Part shown: one piece after another, positions 18,947 through 26,787 of the stretch | Layout of the letters: each line of letters begins with the position of its first letter | Position numbering within the stretch: the stretch's first letter is position 1 | Assembly: GCF_009600315.1 (NCBI RefSeq) | Contig: NZ_WIWC01000003.1 | Location: 62,001-126,000, forward strand | DNA from: Pseudomonas helleri | Lineage (GTDB): Bacteria; Pseudomonadota; Gammaproteobacteria; Pseudomonadales; Pseudomonadaceae | Length of the DNA: 64,000 bases | Reading direction: 5' to 3' | Made by a program: the position numbers and the translations under genes | The notes under the pieces: generated by a model | Databases searched by the model: none | Told to the model about the DNA's origin: nothing | What the model saw: only the letters and a program-made list of their open reading frames with translations

Positions 18947-19198
18947 GTAGCGAACCTTGTGGGGCGCGAAAATAGAAGTCAGCGGTTAGCCGGGCGCGCA
19001 TTTTAGCCTGTCCGTATAGAGGTTCTTAGCATTTATTTGCGCTCGAACCTTTGATTTGGCAATAAGACGACTAAAGGTCAGAAAAAAGGAACGACGCCAG
19101 CCGCCATCAGTCACTAGTTGAGCAACTCGTATCCCGCCTCGGGAAATTGTATGTAAGGCCCAAACCGTGGGGCTTTCACCAACAAGGAGTTATGTCTG
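18947..19198. other. Divergent intergenic region metN / katE
   Basis: 252 bp between the divergent metN and katE genes, so it should hold both promoters. It is AT-richer than its flanks. AAGGAG at 19185-19190 is the katE ribosome binding site. I saw no SAM riboswitch, T-box or strong MetJ-type repeat upstream of metN, and no clear sigma-70 pair for katE (HPII catalases are usually RpoS dependent, with poorly conserved -35 boxes). Confidence 0.4.
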
Positions 19199-21337
19199 AT
19201 GAGCAGCAAAAAACCGTCTTCCGGCAAGAGCCAAATGGCCGGGACCGACACCCTGGACCGTAGCAACACCAACGTCAAACTGGACAGTCTCGAAACCTTT
19301 CGTGACGATGCAACGGACCAAGCGTTGCGCACCAATCAGGGAGTGAAGATTGCCGACAATCAGAACACCCTGAAAGTCGGTGCTCGCGGCCCGTCGCTGC
19401 TCGAAGATTTCATCATGCGTGAAAAAATCACGCATTTTGACCACGAGCGTATTCCAGAACGCATCGTGCATGCCCGAGGCACGGGTGCACATGGCTACTT
19501 TGAGACCTATAAATCCCACAGCGCGCTGACCAAAGCCGGATTCCTGCAAGACCCGGGCAAAAAAACGCCCGTTTTCGTACGCTTCTCAACCGTACAAGGC
19601 CCTCGGGGCTCCGGCGATACGGTGCGAGATGTACGTGGATTCGCGGTCAAATTTTTCACCGACGAAGGCAACTTCGATCTGGTCGGCAACAATATGCCGG
19701 TATTTTTCATTCAGGATGCGATTAAGTTTCCCGACTTCGTACACGCGGTCAAACCAGAGCCCCATAACGAAATCCCCACCGGAGGCTCTGCCCACGATAC
19801 CTTCTGGGACTTTGTATCGCTGGTGCCCGAGTCGGCGCACATGGTGATTTGGGCCATGTCTGACCGCGCCATTCCTAAAAGCCTACGCAGCATGCAGGGT
19901 TTCGGCGTCCACACCTTTCGGCTGATCAATGCTGAGGGCAAGTCGAACTTCGTCAAATTCCATTGGCGTCCAAGTGCCGGCACCTGCTCATTGGTGTGGG
20001 ACGAAGCACAAAAACTGGCAGGCAAAGATACCGATTACCACCGCCGAGATCTGTGGGAATCGATTGAAACAGGCGACTATCCTGAATGGGAATTCGGCGT
20101 TCAGATCATCTCGGAGGAAGACGAGCATAAATTCGACTTCGACATTCTTGATCCGACCAAGTTGATCCCCGAAGAACTGGTACCCATCACTCCGCTGGGC
20201 AAGATGGTGCTGAATCGCAACCCTGACAATTTCTTCGCAGAAACCGAGCAAGTCGCGTTTTGCCCAGGGCATATCGTGCCGGGTATCGACTTCTCCAATG
20301 ATCCGCTGCTGCAAGGCCGTCTTTTCTCGTATACCGACACGCAGATCAGCCGCCTAGGTGGGCCTAACTTCCACGAAATCCCGATCAACCGGCCTGTTGC
20401 GCCTTTTCACAATAACCAGCGTGATGCCCAGCATCGCAGCACGATCCATAAGGGCCGTGCGTCCTACGAGCCTAATTCCATCGATGGCGGCTGGCCGAAA
20501 GAAACACCACCCGCCGCCAAGGACGGGGGGTTTGAAAGCTACCCGGAACGCATCGATGCCAACAAGATTCGTCAGCGCAGCGACTCGTTCAGCGATCACT
20601 TCTCTCAAGCCCGGCTGTTTTTCCACAGCATGAGCAAGCACGAGCAAGAACACATCATCGCGGCCTATAGCTTTGAACTGGGCAAGGTCGAACGCGAACA
20701 CATTCGCGCACGACAAGTGAACGAGATCTTGGCCAATATCGACCTTGAGCTGGCCAAGCGTGTTGCCGAGAACCTGGGCTTACCGGCCCCTAAAGCCGGC
20801 ACAGTCACTGCGCGCAAGGTCTCTGTGACCGAGTCGCCAGCGTTGAGTCAAGCCAACCTGCTGCCGGGCGATATCAAAACCCGCAAAGTGGCGATTCTGG
20901 CAGCCAACGGGGTGGACGGTCAGGCTATCGAAACGTTGAAACAGGCCCTGAAAGCCGAAGGCGCTCATGCCAAACTGCTTGGCCCTACCTCGGCACCCGT
21001 TAAAACCGCTGACGGCAAATTGCTGCCGGTGGACGCATCCATGGAAGGGATGCCTTCGGTGGTTTTTGATGCGGTATTCGTGCCGGGTGGCGCGGCGTCA
21101 ATCAAAGCATTGAGTGGCGATGGTGTTGCGCTGCATTACCTGCTTGAGGCCTACAAGCACCTGAAAGCGATCGCCTTGCACGGCGACGCCAAACAATTGC
21201 TGGATGTGCTGCATTTGCAGGCAGATGAGGGGTTATTGGCAATCACGGATGCCAAGGATCTGAAAGCCTTCTTCGCCGCCATTGCACAGCACCGCGTGTG
21301 GGCGCGAGAGCCAAAGGCCAAGGCCATTCCAGCCTAA
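19199..21337 (+). CDS. katE: Large-subunit catalase HPII
   Basis: 712 residues, the size of clade 2 large catalases. The catalytic histidine is H91 in [14 protein letters not shown]; the conserved [15 protein letters not shown] and [26 protein letters not shown] segments follow, and the heme ligand tyrosine lies in [14 protein letters not shown]. From about residue 560 a C-terminal flavodoxin/GATase1-like domain ([20 protein letters not shown]) completes the HPII architecture. It dismutates H2O2, mainly in stationary phase. The ATG at 19199 is 8 bases after AAGGAG; an overlapping out-of-frame ATG at 19192 is ignored. In PAO1 katE is far from this region, so its position is lineage specific. 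Confidence 0.97.
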   Translation: MSSKKPSSGKSQMAGTDTLDRSNTNVKLDSLETFRDDATDQALRTNQGVKIADNQNTLKVGARGPSLLEDFIMREKITHFDHERIPERIVHARGTGAHGYFETYKSHSALTKAGFLQDPGKKTPVFVRFSTVQGPRGSGDTVRDVRGFAVKFFTDEGNFDLVGNNMPVFFIQDAIKFPDFVHAVKPEPHNEIPTGGSAHDTFWDFVSLVPESAHMVIWAMSDRAIPKSLRSMQGFGVHTFRLINAEGKSNFVKFHWRPSAGTCSLVWDEAQKLAGKDTDYHRRDLWESIETGDYPEWEFGVQIISEEDEHKFDFDILDPTKLIPEELVPITPLGKMVLNRNPDNFFAETEQVAFCPGHIVPGIDFSNDPLLQGRLFSYTDTQISRLGGPNFHEIPINRPVAPFHNNQRDAQHRSTIHKGRASYEPNSIDGGWPKETPPAAKDGGFESYPERIDANKIRQRSDSFSDHFSQARLFFHSMSKHEQEHIIAAYSFELGKVEREHIRARQVNEILANIDLELAKRVAENLGLPAPKAGTVTARKVSVTESPALSQANLLPGDIKTRKVAILAANGVDGQAIETLKQALKAEGAHAKLLGPTSAPVKTADGKLLPVDASMEGMPSVVFDAVFVPGGAASIKALSGDGVALHYLLEAYKHLKAIALHGDAKQLLDVLHLQADEGLLAITDAKDLKAFFAAIAQHRVWAREPKAKAIPA

Positions 21338-21342
21338 GAAAC

Positions 21343-21382
21343 AAAAAAACCCGTAGCCTATGACACAGCTACGGGTTTTTTG
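21343..21382. terminator. Bidirectional intrinsic terminator after katE
   Basis: CCCGTAGC (21350-21357) pairs with GCTACGGG (21368-21375) across a 10-base loop, with an A run on the left and a T run on the right. It sits between convergent katE and the lipoprotein gene and can end both transcripts. Confidence 0.92.
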
Positions 21383-21394
21383 GTTGGCGTCATG

Positions 21395-22111
21395 TTACGG
21401 CTTGCTGGGAACCAACACCATTTGCGCTGGCACATGGCGAATGATCTGGCGGTTCAGTTTCAGGTCAAAGTCGGGGTTGAGCTTTTTGACTCGCTTGCTG
21501 ATCAAAGTGGCCAGCCACGGATAGTCAGCCGTGCGTGGCACCTGCAATGTAACGCCACACTGATAATTGACAACATCTTGCGCGATCAAGTCCAGTTGAT
21601 GGCGAAGTTTCTTCATATCAGCGATGTTCAGCGCCACGGTTGTGCTTTCAGCGGCAGGGTCAAGCACCTTGGCCGGTGGCCGCGCTTCGGCTGCTTTGAG
21701 CGCCGCTTCGGCCTTATCCAGCTCAGCCTTGCGAGCATGGGCAATGGCGCTGTTGACGCCACTGGTTAACGCAGGTGCCTTGGGCATTAACGTGCGGGCA
21801 CGGCTAAGCGCTGTCGCTGCGGCGTTGACATCGCCTTTTTGCAGAAAGATCTGACTGCGCTGCAGGTAAGCCTCAGCCAATTGACGTTGATACTGCACCA
21901 GCTGCGGATCGTCAGGAGTTTGAGCCTGCAAGGCGGCCAATTCGTCTTCAGCGGTTGCGAGTTCATTGCTGGTCAGGTTTTGCTCCAGCTGTGCGATAGC
22001 CGCAGCACGCTGTTGCTGCGCGAGCTGGTCGGCAGTCGGTGTGCTTTGGCAGGCCCCCAGCAGCAAGGAAAATGCGGCCAGGAGCAAATAACGGGAGTTA
22101 AACAGCTTCAT
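21395..22111 (-). CDS. Lipoprotein with helical/TPR-like repeats
   Basis: 238 residues. A signal peptide with lipobox LGAC (residues 18-21, cysteine 21) marks a lipoprotein; the residue after the cysteine is Q, so outer-membrane sorting is likely. The following region is helical and A/L/Q-rich (QLEQNLTSNELATAEDEL, AEAYLQRSQIFLQKGDVNAAATALSRARTLMP), resembling TPR units, and the C-terminal 60 residues form a different domain ending HVPAQMVLVPSKP. It matches the place of PA5502 beside znuB in P. aeruginosa. Function unknown; its 37-bp spacing from znuB suggests co-transcription with the zinc operon. Confidence 0.82.
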   Translation of the reverse strand: MKLFNSRYLLLAAFSLLLGACQSTPTADQLAQQQRAAAIAQLEQNLTSNELATAEDELAALQAQTPDDPQLVQYQRQLAEAYLQRSQIFLQKGDVNAAATALSRARTLMPKAPALTSGVNSAIAHARKAELDKAEAALKAAEARPPAKVLDPAAESTTVALNIADMKKLRHQLDLIAQDVVNYQCGVTLQVPRTADYPWLATLISKRVKKLNPDFDLKLNRQIIRHVPAQMVLVPSKP

Positions 22112-22148
22112 TCCTGCGGCTCTCTAAGTGCGCAAAAAACGGGCAAGT

Positions 22149-22937
22149 CTACACCCCTCGACGGGGCAGAACAAAACTCAGCAAAAACAGTGCAGCGGCA
22201 CACACCACAATCGATGGCCCGGCAGGTGTGTCCTTGAACCATGACAGCGCAAGACCACCACACACCGCCATCATCCCCAGCATACTCGCCCCCAGAGCCA
22301 TCTGCTCCGGGGAGCGGGCGTGTCGTTGAGCCGCCGCCGCCGGGATGATCAGCAGCGAAGTAATCAGCAACACGCCAACGATCTTCATGGCCACCGCAAT
22401 CACAATCGCGATCAACAGCATCAGCGTCAGGCGAAGGGCCGCGACCGGCAGGCCTTCAACCGTCGCCAACTCTTCATGCACGGTAATGGCCAGCAATGGC
22501 CGCCACAGCGCCACCAACAATGCCAGAACCACCGCACTGCCGCCGATGATCCACATCAAATCATTAGGGCTGATGGCCAAAAGATCGCCAAACAAGTACG
22601 CCATCAGATCGATCCGGACTTCGTGCATGAAGCTTAGTACGACCAGCCCGAGGGACAAGGTGCTGGGTGCGAGAATTCCGAGCAACGTGTCAGAAGCCAA
22701 AGGCTGGCGCTGTTGCAGGGTGACTAATATCACGGCCAACAAAAGACAGCCAACGGTAACAGCGATGGTCGGGCTTACATCCAGCAAAAAGCCCATCGCC
22801 ACGCCGAGCAATGCTGCGTGGGACAGTGTGTCGCCGAAATAAGCCATTCGTCGCCACACCACAAATGAGCCCAAGGGCCCCGCAACGATCGCCAAAGCCA
22901 AGCCTGCCAGCAGGGCGTACAACAGAAAATCAGCCAT
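22149..22937 (-). CDS. znuB: Zinc ABC transporter permease
   Basis: 262 residues from the ATG complementary to 22935-22937 ([24 protein letters not shown]); a longer frame from 23126 is only overlap with znuC. About eight membrane helices of the ABC-3 metal permease family are visible, with the conserved [21 protein letters not shown] segment that contacts ZnuC. Imports zinc across the inner membrane. The start overlaps the end of znuC by 8 bp, showing coupling in the zur-znuC-znuB operon. Confidence 0.96.
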   Translation of the reverse strand: MADFLLYALLAGLALAIVAGPLGSFVVWRRMAYFGDTLSHAALLGVAMGFLLDVSPTIAVTVGCLLLAVILVTLQQRQPLASDTLLGILAPSTLSLGLVVLSFMHEVRIDLMAYLFGDLLAISPNDLMWIIGGSAVVLALLVALWRPLLAITVHEELATVEGLPVAALRLTLMLLIAIVIAVAMKIVGVLLITSLLIIPAAAAQRHARSPEQMALGASMLGMMAVCGGLALSWFKDTPAGPSIVVCAAALFLLSFVLPRRGV

Positions 22938-23718
22938 GCTTGCAGCCTTCTCCATGAACGTGAGCGGACGCCGCAGCAGCGTCTTCGCTGACCACCGAGC
23001 CATGCAAATCATGGGCATGGTCGTGGTGGTGGTGATAAATCGCCAGGCTTGGCGCGTTTTTACCGAACAGTTCGACGAATGCCGGGTCATTACTGACTTG
23101 CTCAGGATGACCCGAACAGCACACATGGCGATTAAGGCATACCACCTGATCAGTGGTGCTCATCACCAGATGCAAATCGTGAGACACCATCAGCACGCCG
23201 CAGCCATGACGATCGCGAAGGCGGGTAATCAGGCTGTACAACTCGGCCTGACCCGCCACATCCACCCCTTGAACGGGTTCGTCGAGCACCAACAGTTCAG
23301 GTTTGCGCAGCAATGCACGCGCCAGCAACACGCGCTGCATTTCGCCACCGGAGACACTTTGCACCGGGCTGTCGATGACCTTTTCGGCGCCGACTTCTTT
23401 CAGCGCAGCCAACGCTTGGGCCCGATCAACCCCCGGCACCAAACGCAAAAAGCGCAGCACTGACAAAGGCAGCGTCGGGTCGACATGCAGTTTTTGCGGC
23501 ATATACCCCACACGCAGCTTGGGCTTGCGCCATACGCTACCACTGGTCGGTTTCAGCAAACCCAATACGGCTTTGACCAAGGTGGTTTTGCCTGCGCCAT
23601 TTGGGCCGATCAACGTCACGATCTGCCCCGGCTCAACGCTTAACTCAATATTATCGAGTACGTTTTGCCCGGCGAAGGTCACACACACCTGTTGCAGATG
23701 AATCAATGCAGCGCTCAT
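22930..23718 (-). CDS. znuC: Zinc ABC transporter ATP-binding protein
   Basis: 262 residues from the ATG complementary to 23716-23718. Walker [10 protein letters not shown] at 38-46, signature VSGGEMQRV, Walker [13 protein letters not shown] and the H-loop MVSHDLHLV are intact. The C-terminal extension is rich in histidine ([10 protein letters not shown] and [10 protein letters not shown]), typical of ZnuC and probably zinc sensing. Its ATG shares one base with the zur stop codon. Confidence 0.96.
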   Translation of the reverse strand: MSAALIHLQQVCVTFAGQNVLDNIELSVEPGQIVTLIGPNGAGKTTLVKAVLGLLKPTSGSVWRKPKLRVGYMPQKLHVDPTLPLSVLRFLRLVPGVDRAQALAALKEVGAEKVIDSPVQSVSGGEMQRVLLARALLRKPELLVLDEPVQGVDVAGQAELYSLITRLRDRHGCGVLMVSHDLHLVMSTTDQVVCLNRHVCCSGHPEQVSNDPAFVELFGKNAPSLAIYHHHHDHAHDLHGSVVSEDAAAASAHVHGEGCKHG

Positions 23719-24200
23719 CAGGCCTCCCGACAACCCGAACACAACCCCACCACTTCAACGGTTTGGGTTTCGACAGTAAAGCCGACCTCTCGTGCACTGT
23801 GGATGATTGCGTCGCTGATGGATTTTTGCTCAAGCTCAATGGCGGCATGACACTGACGACAAATCAGGAATTGCCCCTGATGCGCGTGCTCGGGATGACT
23901 GCACCCCATAAAGGCGTTAAGCGAAGCAATGCGGTGCACCAGGCCGTTTTCCAGCAGGAAATCCAGGGCCCTATAAACGGTCGGGGGCGCTGCGCGCCGA
24001 CCATCCTGCTCGCTCAACACGGCCAAAATATCGTAGGCACCCAACGGCTTGTGGCTTTGCCAGACCAATTCCAGCACCCGACGACGCAAAGCGGTCAGGC
24101 GCAACCCTTTTTGAGCACACAACGCATCCGCTTCAGACAAGGCGCTGTGCACACAGTGAGAGTGATCATGGGGACGACTGGCAAGAGGGGTAATAGGCAT
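23718..24200 (-). CDS. zur: Zinc uptake regulator Zur (Fur family)
   Basis: 160 residues. An N-terminal winged helix ([45 protein letters not shown]) is followed by the metal-binding dimerisation domain with CxxC pairs (ICRQC and CSGC) for the structural zinc and histidines in SHPEHAHQG for the sensory site. Zn-loaded Zur represses zinc uptake genes. It is divergent from znuA, and the 66-bp gap between them holds a Zur-box-like sequence that could control both directions. Equivalent to np20/zur (PA5499). Confidence 0.96.
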   Translation of the reverse strand: MPITPLASRPHDHSHCVHSALSEADALCAQKGLRLTALRRRVLELVWQSHKPLGAYDILAVLSEQDGRRAAPPTVYRALDFLLENGLVHRIASLNAFMGCSHPEHAHQGQFLICRQCHAAIELEQKSISDAIIHSAREVGFTVETQTVEVVGLCSGCREA

Positions 24201-24226
24201 GGGCGGCGACGATTTCCGAGAGAGAC

Positions 24227-24239
24227 GTTATTATGTTAC
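24227..24239. promoter_or_regulatory. Putative Zur operator between zur and znuA
   Basis: GTTATTATGTTAC at 24227-24239 resembles the GTTAT-n3-ATAAC core of gamma-proteobacterial Zur boxes at 8 of 10 positions. It lies in the short divergent gap where autoregulation by Zur is expected. Identification rests on pattern and context only. Confidence 0.5.
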
Positions 24240-24266
24240 CTGTTTAAACCACTCTGAGTGATCATC

Positions 24267-25187
24267 GTGCCCCGTCTTTTTGCGATATTTATTGCTTTGT
24301 CCGCCAGTTTACTGGTGGTTGGCCCGGCTCAGGCCGAGGTGACCGTGCTCACCAGCATCAAGCCGTTGCAGCTGATTGCCGCAGCGGTACAGGAGGGTGT
24401 AGGTCAGCCAGAAGTGCTGCTGCCGCCTAATGCGTCGCCGCATAACTACGCTTTGCGTCCATCCGACGTACGGCGCGTCCAAGATGCCGATTTACTTTAC
24501 TGGATCGGCCCGGACATGGAAGGGTTCCTGCCGCGCGTGATCAAAACGCGCACTAAACCATCGGTGTCGGTGCAAACCCTGCCAGAGCTCAAGCTGCGTC
24601 ACTTTGCCGAAGATAGCCATTCACACGCAGAAGATGCCGCCGAACATGATCATGATCATCGTCCGGGCACACTGGATGCGCACCTGTGGCTGGCACCCGA
24701 CAACGCCCGAGTGATCGCGGCCAAGATGGCTGCCGATCTGAGCCAGCAAGATCCCGCCAACGCAGCTAAATATCAAAGCAATCTCAAGGCCTTCAATCAG
24801 CGTCTGGATGCGCTGGATGCACGCCTTAGAACCCGTTTAGCCGGGATAGCCGACAAACCGTTCTTTGTCTTCCATGAAGGCTACGACTACTTCGAAAGCA
24901 CCTATGGCCTTCAGCATGCAGGCACGTTTAGCGTGGCGTCAGAAGTACAGCCGGGAGCCCAGCACGTAGCAGCCATGCGCAAGCGATTGCAGGAAGCGGG
25001 CAAGACCTGCGTGTTCAGTGACCCGCCATTGCGCCCGCGCCTGGCTGAAACCCTGACTGCCGGCCTGCCGGTGAAGTTGGCGGAGCTGGATGCCTTGGGT
25101 GGCTACACCGAGGCCACCGCACAGGGTTATGAGCAATTGCTGGAAAAACTGGGCAACGACTTGGCTGGCTGCCTGGAAAGCTTGTAA
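24267..25187 (+). CDS. znuA: Zinc ABC transporter, periplasmic binding protein
   Basis: 306 residues from the GTG at 24267, chosen because the resulting N terminus (PRLFAIFIA) matches Pseudomonas ZnuA; a GTG at 24258 would add three residues. Signal peptide ends at AQA. Zinc ligands include H59 in SPHNYALRPSD, H139 in LDAHLWL, and the histidine of FVFHEGYDYFE; a flexible acidic, histidine-rich loop (residues 112-131) delivers metal. It hands zinc to ZnuBC. Divergent from zur-znuC-znuB, with which it forms the complete system. Confidence 0.95.
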   Translation: MPRLFAIFIALSASLLVVGPAQAEVTVLTSIKPLQLIAAAVQEGVGQPEVLLPPNASPHNYALRPSDVRRVQDADLLYWIGPDMEGFLPRVIKTRTKPSVSVQTLPELKLRHFAEDSHSHAEDAAEHDHDHRPGTLDAHLWLAPDNARVIAAKMAADLSQQDPANAAKYQSNLKAFNQRLDALDARLRTRLAGIADKPFFVFHEGYDYFESTYGLQHAGTFSVASEVQPGAQHVAAMRKRLQEAGKTCVFSDPPLRPRLAETLTAGLPVKLAELDALGGYTEATAQGYEQLLEKLGNDLAGCLESL

Positions 25188-25429
25188 TCAGCGACAGGGA
25201 TTCAGCCTGCCTTGTTGAGGCCGCAGCAGTTGACGAGTAGTGCGAGGCTACGTTCGGCGATCTAATCGTCGCAAAAGCTCAAACCCGGCAATGAGGGTGT
25301 GCCTGATGCACCGGATTGAAGGGCTTTACGACGGCTTTGCCGCCGATCGCAGCCTCGCGGAGCTCGTCAGCTGCTACAGGACTAGTGTCGCAGCCTTCGC
25401 TCCTCGTCAGCGAATACGGGTATTGCGGG
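25188..25429. repeat. Cluster of degenerate REP-like units, znuA-thrB
   Basis: This 242-bp gap between convergent znuA and thrB has no gene. A REP-like unit at 25223-25259 (GCAGCAGTTGACGAG...GAGGCTACGTTCGGCG) is the imperfect inverse of 25341-25377, and a third shorter unit lies at 25387-25417. All share GCTGACGAG and GAGGCTGCG blocks. The units could form a long imperfect stem over about 150 bp and probably serve as the transcript ends here. Confidence 0.7.
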
Positions 25430-26380
25430 TTACAGCGCAAACGGCAGTTGAATCTTGACTGCCTGATGCGCTGCCAAGCGGGTTTCAAACTCTCGCGGAT
25501 CATGGATCAGCACATCCTGACCGGCAAACGTATGCGCGGCGATCAGGCGTGACAGCCAAAACCGAACGCAGGCCACGCGCAGCATGGTTGGCCACAGTTC
25601 GGCTTCACTGGCAGTGAACGGTCGCAGTGCCGCATAGGCGCCCAGCAGGGCACGAGCGCGTGGCGCATCGATCTGGCCTTGCTCATCTGCACACCAGTCG
25701 TTCAGGGCAATCGCCACGTCGTACAGCATCGGCCCGGAACAAGCGTTGTAAAAGTCGATGAGGCCGGTGAGATGCGTCCCTTCAAACATCGCGTTATCGC
25801 GAAACAGATCGCCATGCAGGTTGGCTCGGGGCAGGGCCATGATCTGTTCTTTACGCGCGGTAATTTCATCCAGCGCCTTTTGTAGCAGCTCGGCGGCCGC
25901 AGGCTCCAGATCGGCTTTCAACGCCGGGCCTTCGGCCAGCATCCAGTCAAGACCGCGATCGGTTTTACGCTCCAGCACATTGTCGCGTGTGGCCAGATGC
26001 AAGTGCCCCAGCAACTCACCCACCTGCGCGCAATGCTGCGCATTGGCGTCACGAATGTGTTTGCCCGCCAGACGCGGTTGCAGCAATGCCGGCTTGCCTT
26101 TGAGCTCGCGCAAGGCCTGACCGTCAACAGTGCGCAAAGCGAAAGGCACTGGCAAGTCAGCGTCATGCAGCACATCCAGCAGCTCAATGAAGAACGGCAT
26201 CTCTTTGACTGGCCCGCGCTCCACCAGTGTCAGCACATATTCACCCTGCTCAAGGCTGATGAAATAGTTGGTGTTTTCGCTACCCGCGGCAATCCCCTGA
26301 AAATCGAGCAGGCGGCCGAGATTGTAAGGCGCAAGGAAGGTTTCCAACTCAGGGCGAGTCAGTGGCGTGAATACAGACAT
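25430..26380 (-). CDS. thrB: Homoserine kinase (ChoK-like type)
   Basis: 316 residues. This is the aminoglycoside-phosphotransferase-fold homoserine kinase used by Pseudomonas, not the GHMP type of enterics. The catalytic loop is H189-G-D191-LFRDN196, and the metal-binding D209 lies in GLIDFYNACSG. It makes O-phosphohomoserine for threonine synthesis in the cytosol. The neighbouring DUF2782 gene and polA match the PA5495-PA5494-PA5493 order. The start MSVFTPLTRPELETFL is the usual one. Confidence 0.94.
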   Translation of the reverse strand: MSVFTPLTRPELETFLAPYNLGRLLDFQGIAAGSENTNYFISLEQGEYVLTLVERGPVKEMPFFIELLDVLHDADLPVPFALRTVDGQALRELKGKPALLQPRLAGKHIRDANAQHCAQVGELLGHLHLATRDNVLERKTDRGLDWMLAEGPALKADLEPAAAELLQKALDEITARKEQIMALPRANLHGDLFRDNAMFEGTHLTGLIDFYNACSGPMLYDVAIALNDWCADEQGQIDAPRARALLGAYAALRPFTASEAELWPTMLRVACVRFWLSRLIAAHTFAGQDVLIHDPREFETRLAAHQAVKIQLPFAL

Positions 26381-26437
26381 GATTTAGATTGCCAGTACGG
26401 GCGCCGCATAAAGGCGGCGCCAATTAAAGTTAAGACG

Positions 26438-26713
26438 CTACTTCCATTCGAAGATTTTCCACGAAGGAATCAGCATATCCGGCTGGTCGGAACGGATGAA
26501 ATTGGCATCAGTACCATCAGCACGCACTAAAAAGTACGGCGGTGCTCCTTTTGGGGTGACCTTGATGGCATATAGGAAACCGTTTTGACGGTATTCCTGA
26601 ATGGTTTTATCGCCTTCCGTGCGAATCGTGACTTCTGGATCATCGGCTGCAAAGGTTAACAGCGGAGTGAGTGCAAACAAACCGGTCAGCAACAGTCGAT
26701 TAAGTGTACGCAT
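26438..26713 (-). CDS. DUF2782 small exported protein
   Basis: 91 residues with a signal peptide (MRTLNRLLLTGLFALTPLLTFA). The mature 69 residues are the DUF2782 domain, marked by VTIRTEGDKTIQEYRQNGFLYAIKVTPKGAPPY and the C-terminal MLIPSWKIFEW. Probably periplasmic; the role is unknown. The family is found next to polA and thrB across Pseudomonas and related gamma-proteobacteria. It is divergent from polA, with 74 bp for both promoters. Confidence 0.9.
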   Translation of the reverse strand: MRTLNRLLLTGLFALTPLLTFAADDPEVTIRTEGDKTIQEYRQNGFLYAIKVTPKGAPPYFLVRADGTDANFIRSDQPDMLIPSWKIFEWK

Positions 26714-26787
26714 GATAACCTTGTCCCTTTGTCGTCATTGGTCCGGACATTCTAGCGCCGGACTCGCCGAAAAGGTTGATCCTGCTC

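Noticed and set aside
18947..19198. SAM riboswitch or T-box upstream of metN
   Set aside because: Looked for conserved stems and a terminator/antiterminator pair; none seen, and Pseudomonas metN is not known to use them.
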